Source: Pseudomonadota bacterium | GTDB lineage: Bacteria > Pseudomonadota > Alphaproteobacteria > Ferrovibrionales > Ferrovibrionaceae | Direction of reading: 5' to 3' | NCBI GenBank assembly: GCA_021793055.1 | Contig: JAJYTL010000006.1 | Location: 1-25,128, forward strand | Length of the DNA stretch: 25,128 nt | Part shown: in pieces, positions 18,651 through 25,128 of the stretch | Position numbering within the stretch: the first letter of the stretch is position 1 | Layout: every line of letters starts with the position of its first letter | The notes under the pieces: model-generated | The model's input: the letters and a program-made list of their open reading frames with translations, nothing else | Databases searched by the model: none | Told to the model about the DNA's origin: nothing | Translations under genes and position numbers: made by a program

Positions 18651-19976
18651 CTACTGGCACTTCGCTCCCTTCATGCCACCCGATATCCATTGCACGGCTT
18701 TCGTGCCGGGCGGCGGATTAACACACCATGCGGGGAAATAGACGATATTGACGAGCTTCGGCGTCTTGGTCTTGGCGTCGTATTCATAAGTGCCATAGGC
18801 CATTTCGGTCACCGCCTGATGGCCGTTGCCGAGCGCCATGTCGACGGCATCGCCGACACCCTCGAACTTCAGGTAGGTCAGCGCCTTGATGACCTCGTCC
18901 TGATCCGGGCGTTTACCCGCCTCCTGCGCCGCCTTGTCGTAGGCGGCTTTCAACCCGAGGATCGCCTGCGCCATCTGATAAGAGGTGTAGATCGGCGGCG
19001 TGCCGAAACGCTTCTCGAAGGCGGCGCGGAACCAGGTATTGAGCGGGCTCTTATGCGCGAAGACGCCATAGGGTCCGCGGGCGCCGATGATCGTGCCGTC
19101 GGGGATATGTTTCGAGAAGGTGTACATGTCGGTCTCGCCCGTGGTCAGCACGAGACGCGAATGCTTGGGTAGATCGCGCGCGTCGGCCTGCGCCAGGAAG
19201 GCGGTGAGATCGCCGCCGAACAGGCTCGAATGGATGATCTGCTGCTTGTTGATGAGCAGCGTCGATATTTCGGCATTGTATTGGCCGGCGAAAAGCTTCG
19301 GCCACAGCGCGACGGTGACCTTCGATTTGGGTTCGATCACCTTCATCGAATCGGTGAAGTCGCGCCACGAGTCCTGGCCCCAGGCGTAATTCGGATTGAT
19401 CCCGGCATAGGTCGTGTCGCCGGGAAACATCTGCTTCAGGTAACGCGCGGCGCCGACGTTGTCCATGGTCGCCGTGGCCGAGGTCCGGAACACGTACTTA
19501 TAGGAATGCGCCTCGAAAATCCGCGGCGTGCCGCAGTCGTAAAAAACGGTCAGCATCTTCAGCTCTTCCGCCACCGGCGCGATCGCGAGGCAGCTCCCTG
19601 AACTGACGTAGCCGACGACCGCGTCGACGTGGCGCTGCTGCACCAGGTTGCGGAAGTTCTCCACCACCTGCGTGGTCGAGCCGGCTTCGTCGATGATGAC
19701 CGGATCGATCGTCGCGCCGCCGAAGCCCTTGGTATTGTAGGGCGCGGGCAGGGTGCCCTGGTTGATCGCGTCGATCACCAGATTGGCGGCGTTGCGCGAA
19801 GGAATGCCGAAGGGGCCGGCGGCCGGACCGGAGAGGAAGGTCACGATGCCGAGCTTGACGTCGCCCGCGGCCCGCGCCGCGGTGCCGGTACAAAAAACCA
19901 TCCCGGCGACGGCAAGTCCTAAAGCAGCGGCGCGGACCAGCGCCCGCAAGGTGTCACGATACTTTCGTTTAATCAT
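18651..19976 (-). CDS. Periplasmic solute-binding protein of a HAAT-family ABC importer
   Basis: A 441-residue secreted type I periplasmic-binding-fold protein (Peripla_BP_6/LivK-like). A signal peptide (basic IKRKYRDTLRALVR, hydrophobic core, ARA cleavage near 36) is followed by VKLGIVTFLSGPAAGPFGIPSRNAANLVIDAIN, the normal first strand and ligand-loop region. Two later cysteines near the C-terminus (WCVNPPP and GAKCQ) could form a disulphide. The ligand cannot be read; relatives in this family bind branched-chain amino acids, amides, urea or aromatic acids. The ATG at 19976 has a GGGGG tract eight bases before it; an ATG six bases upstream is too close to that tract. First gene of the transporter operon. 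Confidence 0.9.
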   Translation of the reverse strand: MIKRKYRDTLRALVRAAALGLAVAGMVFCTGTAARAAGDVKLGIVTFLSGPAAGPFGIPSRNAANLVIDAINQGTLPAPYNTKGFGGATIDPVIIDEAGSTTQVVENFRNLVQQRHVDAVVGYVSSGSCLAIAPVAEELKMLTVFYDCGTPRIFEAHSYKYVFRTSATATMDNVGAARYLKQMFPGDTTYAGINPNYAWGQDSWRDFTDSMKVIEPKSKVTVALWPKLFAGQYNAEISTLLINKQQIIHSSLFGGDLTAFLAQADARDLPKHSRLVLTTGETDMYTFSKHIPDGTIIGARGPYGVFAHKSPLNTWFRAAFEKRFGTPPIYTSYQMAQAILGLKAAYDKAAQEAGKRPDQDEVIKALTYLKFEGVGDAVDMALGNGHQAVTEMAYGTYEYDAKTKTPKLVNIVYFPAWCVNPPPGTKAVQWISGGMKGAKCQ

Positions 19977-20020
19977 GAGCATTGCCCCCTGCTGCGTTTT
20001 CTGGCGTTTTTTGCCTTTTA

Positions 20021-20045
20021 CTTCATTTCATCTAACGAAATGAAG
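20021..20045 (-). promoter_or_regulatory. Perfect inverted repeat, probable repressor operator of the importer operon
   Basis: CTTCATTTC (20021-20029) and GAAATGAAG (20037-20045) are perfect reverse complements around a seven-base centre. It covers about +1 to +25 of the promoter predicted at 20052-20079, where a bound repressor would block transcription. It is about 45 bases upstream of the start codon. No T-run follows on the minus strand, so a terminator is unlikely. The cognate regulator is unknown and not adjacent. Confidence 0.6.
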
Positions 20046-20051
20046 CCCCCA

Positions 20052-20079
20052 ATATTATTGCTTGCGGTGAGCATGTCAT
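20052..20079 (-). promoter_or_regulatory. Predicted promoter of the importer operon
   Basis: On the minus strand ATGACA (-35, 20079-20074) and TAATAT (-10, 20057-20052) are 16 bases apart, with four to five matches to consensus each. The expected start at about 20045 falls on the edge of the inverted repeat, which strengthens both calls. Confidence 0.5.
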
Positions 20080-20127
20080 CAAACCGGAGACCCCGCAACC
20101 CCGGGGGCCGCGTCCGCGGCGGCGGCG

Positions 20128-20580
20128 CTATCGTGGCCGGGCGGTCGTGGGGTTCGCTTGCATGTCGGCCGGTTTCATTCGCTCCGCCGAGAGGATTGTT
20201 ACCGTCCAGGATCGGGACGGCGTTGGGCACGCCTGGGTCCAGACTTGGCCGTCGAGCGGCTTGAGCACGATCAGGCTGCGGGTGATGCGGCAGCCTGCCG
20301 CCCTGGTGGCGATGGCGGCGGCGTTGCCGCGATCGCCCGTGCCAGGATCGCGCCATGGATACACGGTGCCCAACGCGCCGGTCTCGGCCTCGTGGAGCGC
20401 GGTCTGTGCGGCATGGCGGTCTTGCGCGAAGCGCGCGTCGCGGGCCTGTGCTGCGGGTTGCAGATAAGGCGGTACGGCGTCCGGGGTCTGCCCCCAGGGC
20501 ACCTCGGGCAAGGCCGGCGCCAGCGCCGGACTGGCGATAAGCATGGCGGCGACGAGTTTGAGCGAGAGAGCCGCGAGCAT
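20128..20580 (-). CDS. Small secreted protein, possible 17-kDa-antigen-like
   Basis: A 150-residue product with a good signal peptide (MLAALSLKLVAAMLIASPALA, cleavage near 21), then a short proline-rich stretch and an alanine-rich helix (about 44-66). The C-terminal part has WRDPGTGDRG, a cysteine in AAGCRITRS, DGQVWTQACP and SRSW, an order that loosely resembles the 17-kDa surface antigen domain (W-x-x-TG-x-G, C-R-x, ACR, DGSW). I do not firmly recognise the family. Two cysteines after the signal could form a periplasmic disulphide. Weak ribosome-binding site. It lies between the importer operon and the DUF1445 gene on the same strand. Confidence 0.55.
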   Translation of the reverse strand: MLAALSLKLVAAMLIASPALAPALPEVPWGQTPDAVPPYLQPAAQARDARFAQDRHAAQTALHEAETGALGTVYPWRDPGTGDRGNAAAIATRAAGCRITRSLIVLKPLDGQVWTQACPTPSRSWTVTILSAERMKPADMQANPTTARPR

Positions 20581-20642
20581 CGGTCGTTCGCCTTATTGCC
20601 GCGCGATTGAGGGGCCGCCGCTTGGCGCCACTTTAGGCCGGC

Positions 20643-21467
20643 TCAGAAAGCGGCCTGGGCGGCGTTCAGCGGATCGCAGACCAGCATCCGGCCCGGATAA
20701 TGCGAGATGAAAAGCGGCGGCTTCGCCGCCTCGGCGACCACCTGCGGGGTGACGCCGCAAGCCCAGAACACCGGCAGTTCGCCGGGCTCGATCTCGACCG
20801 GATCGCCGAAACTTGGCTTCGACAGGTCTGCGATGCCGATTGCTTCCGGCAGGCCGAGATGGACCGGCGCGCCGTGGACGCTCGGAAAGCGCGAGGTAAT
20901 CTGCACGGCGCGGATCACATCGGCCGGCCGGAAGGGCCGCATCGAGACCACCAGCTTGCCATGGAAGCGTTCGGTCGGCGCGGTATCGATCGCGGTCACG
21001 TACATCGGCACGGTGGTGTCATGCTCGATGTGGCGGATGCCGAGGCCGGCGTCGAGCAGGGCCTGCTCGAAGGAAAAGGAACAGCCGAGCGCGAAGGCGA
21101 TCAGATCATCGCGCCAGAAGTCGCGGATGTCGGTCGGCGTCGCGACCAGCGCGCCGTCGCGGAAGACGCGGTAGCGCGGCACGTCGGTGCGGATGTCGAG
21201 ATCCGCGCCGAGCGCCGGCAGCGCCGGCGATCCCGGCCGGCCCACCGCCAGGACCGGGCAGGGTTTCGGGTTCTGCAGGCAAAAGCGCAGGAACTCGTCG
21301 GCCCAATCGGCCGGCAGGATGGCGACATTGCCTTGCACATGGCCGGGGGCAAGGCCGGCGGTATGGCCGTCATAGGCGCCGCGGCGGATTTCGGCCCGGA
21401 CGCGCGCCGGATTGTCGCGCCAATCGCCGTCTGTCGTCGGTTTCAATTGTGCCGTTACGCCCGCCAT
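20643..21467 (-). CDS. DUF1445 putative hydro-lyase / D-glutamate cyclase-like (YcsI family)
   Basis: A 274-residue protein of the UPF0317/YcsI family. Family landmarks: GHVQGNVAILP near 42, ALGCSFSFEQAL (127-137), the long conserved tract from MRPFRPADVIRA through TSRFPSVHGAPVH (198-203) to IGIADL, and PVFWACGVTPQ (232-242) ending in PGRML. The eukaryotic relative is D-glutamate cyclase, which dehydrates D-glutamate to 5-oxoproline; bacterial members, as in the B. subtilis ycsFGI-kip region, lie near 5-oxoprolinase genes. The actual substrate here is unknown. CCTCC at 21473-21477 (GGAGG on the coding strand) supports the start. A perfect TATAAT precedes it. It is transcribed away from the aldolase gene. 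Confidence 0.88.
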   Translation of the reverse strand: MAGVTAQLKPTTDGDWRDNPARVRAEIRRGAYDGHTAGLAPGHVQGNVAILPADWADEFLRFCLQNPKPCPVLAVGRPGSPALPALGADLDIRTDVPRYRVFRDGALVATPTDIRDFWRDDLIAFALGCSFSFEQALLDAGLGIRHIEHDTTVPMYVTAIDTAPTERFHGKLVVSMRPFRPADVIRAVQITSRFPSVHGAPVHLGLPEAIGIADLSKPSFGDPVEIEPGELPVFWACGVTPQVVAEAAKPPLFISHYPGRMLVCDPLNAAQAAF

Positions 21468-21496
21468 TTTCGCCTCCGGATTGTCGAACGAAGGGC

Positions 21497-21524
21497 ATTA
21501 TAGCGCTGGGGCCGGGAAGCAGAA
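21497..21524 (-). promoter_or_regulatory. Predicted promoter of the DUF1445 gene
   Basis: The minus strand has a perfect TATAAT (21502-21497) about 30 bases before the start codon, with TTCTGC (21524-21519) 16 bases further upstream as a weak -35. Confidence 0.5.
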
Positions 21525-21579
21525 CCGCTTTCGCGGGTCTCTTCCGCGACCGAAACGGGCGCCGCCCGCGCGCTTCCCA

Positions 21580-21588
21580 CCCCCCCCC
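21580..21588. repeat. Nine-base poly-C tract between divergent genes
   Basis: Nine consecutive C follow CCCA and lie three bases before a perfect TTGACA (21592-21597). Such tracts are prone to slippage. It lies in the intergenic region upstream of the aldolase gene, not in a coding region. Confidence 0.6.
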
Positions 21589-21591
21589 GTG

Positions 21592-21620
21592 TTGACAGCG
21601 GCGCGGCACTGCTTGAAACT
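21592..21620 (+). promoter_or_regulatory. Possible promoter of the class II aldolase gene
   Basis: TTGACA (21592-21597) is perfect, but 17 bases downstream only GAAACT is found, a poor -10. The leader to the ATG at 21690 would be about 60 bases. Confidence 0.35.
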
Positions 21621-21689
21621 TGAATCAATCTAAACCGCGTCGGCGGGAACACGAAATTCGGCGAAAACGCCAAATTCAGGAGGATACCT

Positions 21690-22469
21690 ATGGCTGTCGC
21701 GATCGCCCGGAAGTCCAGGACGCTGTCGCTGAAGGAGCGGGTGAGTGCCGAGGAGTGGCAGGCGCGGGTCGACCTTGCGGCGTGCTACCGGCTCGCCCAT
21801 CACTACCGCATGACGGACATGATCTATACCCACATCTCGGCCCGGGTGCCGGGCCCGGAGGAGCATTTCCTGCTCAATCCCTACGGCCTCATGTGGGACG
21901 AGATCACCGCCTCGTCGCTGGTCAAGGTCGATATCGAGGGCCGCGGCGTCGATCTCGGCGAGAGTGACGTCAACTACGCGGGCTTCGTCATTCACGGCGC
22001 GGTTCACGCGGCACGCCACGACGTCGGCTGCGTGATGCACACCCATACTCGCGCCGGCATGGCGGTGTCGGCGCTGAAGCAGGGCCTCCTGCCGCTGACC
22101 CAGACGGCGATGCGCTTTCACGGCCGCGTCGCCTATCACGATTACGAAGGCGTCGCCCTCGATCTCGACGAGCAGAAACGTCTTGTCGCCGACCTCGGCG
22201 ACAAGAACGTGATGATCCTCCGCAATCACGGGCTGCTCACCTGCGGGTCGACGGTGGCCTCGGCCTTCAGTCAGATGTTCTGGCTGGAACGGGCCTGCGA
22301 CGTGCAGATGGCGATTCTGTCCGCCAATGCCGAGATCAACCAGCCGAACCAAGGCGTGCCGGAACACACGGCGGCGCAGTTCGATCCCAACTACCGCGAC
22401 ATGAGCCCGCGCGAATGGGCCGCCCTGACGCGGATGATCGACCGCACCGACCCGTCCTACCGGAACTGA
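21690..22469 (+). CDS. Class II aldolase/adducin family protein
   Basis: A 259-residue protein of the class II aldolase/adducin fold. MTDMIYTHISARVPG and FLLNPYGLMWDEITASSLVKVD build the phosphate/substrate side, and VMHTHTRAGMAV (H117, H119) with ILRNHGLLTCG (H180) supply the zinc ligands. Classical members cleave fuculose- or ribulose-phosphates, but this longer branch is often of unknown activity, sometimes a decarboxylase or epimerase. AGGAGG at 21677-21682 gives a strong start. It is the only plus-strand gene of the right-hand region and is divergent from DUF1445; a degradative role with the neighbouring hydroxyacid dehydrogenase is plausible but not shown. Confidence 0.9.
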   Translation: MAVAIARKSRTLSLKERVSAEEWQARVDLAACYRLAHHYRMTDMIYTHISARVPGPEEHFLLNPYGLMWDEITASSLVKVDIEGRGVDLGESDVNYAGFVIHGAVHAARHDVGCVMHTHTRAGMAVSALKQGLLPLTQTAMRFHGRVAYHDYEGVALDLDEQKRLVADLGDKNVMILRNHGLLTCGSTVASAFSQMFWLERACDVQMAILSANAEINQPNQGVPEHTAAQFDPNYRDMSPREWAALTRMIDRTDPSYRN

Positions 22470-22505
22470 GGCGTCGCGCCGGCGCCGGCCGGCCGCCGCG
22501 CCCGA

Positions 22506-23459
22506 TCAGGCGGTCAGCAGCCGGAGCGGCGCACCCGCGAGGTAGGCCTCGATGTCTTCCACCGCCTGGCCATACATGCCGGCGTAGTTTTCCGCCGTGA
22601 CGTAGCCGATGTGCGGGCCGAGCAGCGTGTTGTCGAGCTTGCGCAGCGGGTGATCGGCGGGTAACGGCTCGACGTCGTAGACGTCGATGGCGGCGCCGGC
22701 GATGCGCCGGTTCTGCAGCGCTTCGATCAAGGCCGCCTCGTCGACCACCGGCCCGCGCGAGGTATTGACGAGATAGGCGCTCGGCTTCATCTGCGCGAAC
22801 TCCGCCGCGCCGACCAGCCCGCGGGTACGCTTGCTCAGGATGACATGCAGCGTGACCACGTCGGCAGTGCGGAACAGCTCCTCTTTCGGGAGATAGCGTG
22901 CGCCGCCCTCGGCGGCTTTCTCGGGCGTCAGGTTCTCGCTCCAGGCCACCGGGTCCATGCCGAAGGCGCGGCCGATCGCGGCGATGCGGCGACCGAGCTT
23001 GCCGAGCCCGACGACGCCGAGAACCTTGCCCGAAAGCGTGTGGCCGAGACCGACCTGCCAGCCGCCGGCGCGCATCGAGCGGTCCTCGGCCGCGATGTTG
23101 TGCGAGATGCCGAGGATCATCGCCCAGATCAGTTCGACCACGGGCTCGGGCGAGGTTTGCGTGCCGGAGACGACGATGCCGCGCTGGATCGCCGCGCCGA
23201 CATCGATCGCGAGATTGCGAAGCCCGGTAGTGACGATGAGCTTGAGGTTGGGCAGGCGCTCGATCACCGTGGCGGGGAAGGGGGTCCGCTCGCGCATCAG
23301 CACCACGGCGTCGAAGGACCGCAGCGCCTCGACCACCGCGTCGGGTCCGTCGAATGGCTTCCGGAAGGTGGTGATTTCGGCCTTGCCCTTGAGCCGCCCC
23401 CAATCGGCGAGGCCCAGGGCGACGTTTTGGTAATCGTCGAGAATCGCGAGCCGCAGCAT
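22506..23459 (-). CDS. D-2-hydroxyacid dehydrogenase family protein
   Basis: A 317-residue NAD(P)-dependent D-isomer 2-hydroxyacid dehydrogenase. The nucleotide fold shows VLGVVGLGKLGRRIAAIGRAFG (GLGKLG at 151-156), and the catalytic set is R235 in NTSRGPVVDE, E264 in DVEPLP and H283 in GPHIGYVT. The N-terminus RLAILDDYQNVAL is typical of a branch common in proteobacteria with unassigned substrates. GGGGGA precedes the ATG at 23459; a longer reading to 23510 lacks support. It would interconvert a 2-oxoacid and a D-2-hydroxyacid. It follows the flavin monooxygenase gene on the same strand with a 99-base gap that contains a hairpin. Confidence 0.92.
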   Translation of the reverse strand: MLRLAILDDYQNVALGLADWGRLKGKAEITTFRKPFDGPDAVVEALRSFDAVVLMRERTPFPATVIERLPNLKLIVTTGLRNLAIDVGAAIQRGIVVSGTQTSPEPVVELIWAMILGISHNIAAEDRSMRAGGWQVGLGHTLSGKVLGVVGLGKLGRRIAAIGRAFGMDPVAWSENLTPEKAAEGGARYLPKEELFRTADVVTLHVILSKRTRGLVGAAEFAQMKPSAYLVNTSRGPVVDEAALIEALQNRRIAGAAIDVYDVEPLPADHPLRKLDNTLLGPHIGYVTAENYAGMYGQAVEDIEAYLAGAPLRLLTA

Positions 23460-23492
23460 CGTTTCCCCCAAATTTCTATTTTGATCCACGAG

Positions 23493-23517
23493 GCGGGGCG
23501 AGCTTAGCACGCCCCGC
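23493..23517 (-). terminator. Stem-loop between monooxygenase and hydroxyacid dehydrogenase genes
   Basis: GCGGGGCG (23493-23500) pairs perfectly with CGCCCCGC (23510-23517) over a nine-base loop, 41 bases after the monooxygenase stop. There is no T-run on the transcribed strand, so it may be a weak terminator or a transcript-processing element. Confidence 0.35.
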
Positions 23518-23558
23518 TGCGGAGGCCAGTCGCGCGTTCGGGCACGACCGGGCGCGGC

Positions 23559-24662
23559 CTATGCCGCCTCGGCCGAAGCTCCGAGCGCGTTGTTGATCTC
23601 GGGCATTACCTTGGTCGCCATCAGTTCCATCGAGCGCTTGCCGAGCCCGGCGTCGACCCAGTCATGGGCACAATAGAGAAGCGTCCCGAAATCGCCGACC
23701 TTCTCGCGGAAGGCGAGGAGCTGGTCGACGACGCTCGAGACCGAGCCCGCGACGACCAGCGAATCGAGCACGTAGTCGAGGGTCACGTCGCTATCCGCCA
23801 TGCCGCGATCGTGCTTGAAGAGATCGCTGCGGCCGCCCGCGACCAGCTTGGCCATCAGATTGCGGAAATAGAAGGAATAGGGGCCCTCCGGCCCCTTGCC
23901 ATAGCGCGCCGCCACCTTGTCGTCGTCGGCGACGAAGATGCTCTTGGCGACGCGCCAGTTCCGCGCCTCCGCGGCATGGCCGCCGTTCTCGCAACCTGCC
24001 TTGTACTTCGGCCAGTGCGAGGCGACCCAGGCGGGCTGCAGGAAGTTGGCAGAAATCGGCAGCCAGCCGCGCTCGGCGGCGGAAACCAGGCCTTTCGAGA
24101 ACGGTGCCACCGCGGTGACGACGATCGGCGGGTGCGGGGCCTGATAGGGCTTCACCATGATGCCCTGGCCGTAGGCCGGCGCCAGCGTGCGTTCGGTGGA
24201 GAAGCTCCAGTACTTGCCCTCGCGCCGATAGGGCGGCTCGCCCGACCAGATGGCGAGGATATGATCGATCGATTCGACCAGCATGGCGGTGCGGTCGGCG
24301 TCGAGATTGCCGAAGATCTCGGCGTCCGAGCGCAGCCCGCCTGGGCTGATGCCGAACATGAAGCGGCCCTCGAGCAGATGGTCGACCATCGCGACCTCGG
24401 CCGCGACCTGCGCCGGATGATGGTTTGGCAGGTTGATGGTGCCGGTGCAGAGCTTGATTGTCTTGGTGTCTGAGACCAGGCTCGATATGAAGGCGAGCGG
24501 CGAGGTGATGGTCTCGCAGGCATCGGTCAAGTGCTCGCCGAAGAAGGCCTCGCAATAGCCGAGACGGTCGGCGAGAATCGTCGCCTCGCGGTCCTCCTTC
24601 AGGGTTTCGGTATAGGACCGGGTCTGCGGATGGACCGGCATCGTGAACATACCAAGCTTCAT
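23559..24662 (-). CDS. LLM-class (luciferase-like) flavin-dependent monooxygenase
   Basis: A 367-residue TIM-barrel enzyme of the bacterial luciferase-like family, which uses reduced FMN/F420 and oxygen. MKLGMFTMPVHP at the start, YCEAFFGEHLTDACETITSPLAFIS, NLPNHHPAQVAAEVAMVDHLLEGRFMFGISPGG and the ADRTAMLVESIDHILAIW helix are characteristic, closest in appearance to limonene-monooxygenase-like members. Substrate unknown. The ATG at 24662 has AAGGGA shortly before it; the open frame extends further upstream only because it overlaps the next gene. It lies 38 bases after the TetR-type gene and is probably co-transcribed with and regulated by it. Confidence 0.92.
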   Translation of the reverse strand: MKLGMFTMPVHPQTRSYTETLKEDREATILADRLGYCEAFFGEHLTDACETITSPLAFISSLVSDTKTIKLCTGTINLPNHHPAQVAAEVAMVDHLLEGRFMFGISPGGLRSDAEIFGNLDADRTAMLVESIDHILAIWSGEPPYRREGKYWSFSTERTLAPAYGQGIMVKPYQAPHPPIVVTAVAPFSKGLVSAAERGWLPISANFLQPAWVASHWPKYKAGCENGGHAAEARNWRVAKSIFVADDDKVAARYGKGPEGPYSFYFRNLMAKLVAGGRSDLFKHDRGMADSDVTLDYVLDSLVVAGSVSSVVDQLLAFREKVGDFGTLLYCAHDWVDAGLGKRSMELMATKVMPEINNALGASAEAA

Positions 24663-24700
24663 TCGATTTCCCTTTTCGCTTCGCCGTTCGCAGCGCGTGT

Positions 24701-25128
24701 TCAATGGAGGGTTAAGGGGCCGGCAAGCCGTCGGGCTTGCGGCGTCGGAGCCGAATCGTTGAAAAAAGCGGCGGCGCTCGCGAGCATGCTGTCCACCGCC
24801 TGCGCGATCACCGTGTCGAGGTCGCTTGCGACCGGCGTCCCGTAGATGTACTTGCGCACGCCGTGATAGAAGATGCCGCCGTGCATGGTCCAGGCGAGCT
24901 CGAGCGCGATGCAGCGGCCAAAGGCGCTGTCCGCCGTGGTCGCGGCCAAGCCGGCCGTGGCGCGGATCTCGTCGCAGATCGGCTGCAGGATGCGCTCCTC
25001 GATTCGCCTGATGTAGCGGCGGTTGAGCGTGGCGCCGCGCAGCCCGGCGTACATGTAGATGCGAATCCACTCGTAGGTGAAGATCGCCTGCGTATAGGAG
25101 CGGTAGAAGCCGACCAGGCGTTCGCGAA
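24701..25128 (-). CDS. TetR-family regulator, C-terminal part (5' end outside window)
   Basis: The frame is open to the window edge, giving about 141 residues. RLVGFYRSYTQAIFTYEWIRIYMYAGLRGATLNRRYIRRIEERILQPICDEIR fits the helical ligand-binding domain of TetR/AcrR regulators of the YEWxRIYMYAGL type. The DNA-binding HTH, which would prove the call, is beyond the edge. The stop TGA is at 24703-24701, 38 bases before the monooxygenase gene on the same strand, so it is likely a local regulator of that gene. Confidence 0.7.
   Translation of the reverse strand, partial: RERLVGFYRSYTQAIFTYEWIRIYMYAGLRGATLNRRYIRRIEERILQPICDEIRATAGLAATTADSAFGRCIALELAWTMHGGIFYHGVRKYIYGTPVASDLDTVIAQAVDSMLASAAAFFNDSAPTPQARRLAGPLTLH

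Noticed and set aside
20107..20120. GCCGCG/CGCGGC inverted repeat after the small secreted protein gene
   Set aside because: Loop is only two bases (four if the closing pair opens) and no T-run follows; common by chance at this GC content.

Overview
The window is about 25 kb of GC-rich, densely packed bacterial DNA. It most likely comes from an alphaproteobacterium of the Rhodospirillales/Rhizobiales type. The support is the cysteine-free alphaproteobacterial form of ribosomal protein L31, a D,D-carboxypeptidase fused to a SPOR domain, a phasin gene next to clpS-clpA, phoU-phoB with a Pho box, and several LivKHMGF-type transporter and acyl-CoA genes. I see no tRNA, rRNA, CRISPR array, insertion sequence or prophage. 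Most of the window is ordinary chromosome.

Left part (1-7608, plus strand). The tail of an acyl-CoA dehydrogenase is followed by egtD (ergothioneine biosynthesis) and a phosphate-signalling block: phoR, an unusually clear four-unit Pho box, then phoU-phoB. The pst transporter genes that often sit between phoR and phoU are absent. After a terminator-like hairpin come a glycerophosphodiester phosphodiesterase, an overlapping FemAB-like/GNAT gene, a DUF302 protein and a HIT-family nucleotide-binding protein.

Middle part (7700-13227). clpS-clpA (minus) encode the N-end-rule adaptor and unfoldase of the ClpAP protease and are coupled by a one-base overlap. Upstream is a phasin gene (minus) with a strong hairpin terminator behind it and a TGC-rich palindrome just after its predicted start point, a plausible PhaR site. 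Divergent from it is a secreted penicillin-binding-type D,D-carboxypeptidase with a SPOR domain, then rpmE with its own promoter and terminator.

Right part (13257-25128). A tight minus-strand operon runs from a periplasmic solute-binding protein (19976) through two permeases and two ATPases of the branched-chain amino acid (HAAT) family. It continues into a DapA-superfamily aldolase/lyase that lacks DapA substrate residues and a zinc-free quinone-oxidoreductase-like enzyme (to 13257). Its promoter overlaps a perfect 9-bp inverted repeat that looks like a repressor operator. Beyond it lie a small secreted protein, a DUF1445 (YcsI-type) hydro-lyase/cyclase, a divergent class II aldolase, a D-2-hydroxyacid dehydrogenase, a luciferase-like flavin monooxygenase and the C-terminal half of a TetR regulator. 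This end reads as import and catabolism of small organic or amino acids whose identity cannot be read from the sequence.

I found no clearly new defence, mobile or RNA system. The best leads are the importer-plus-DapA-like operon with its operator, the four-unit Pho box, and the phasin operator.
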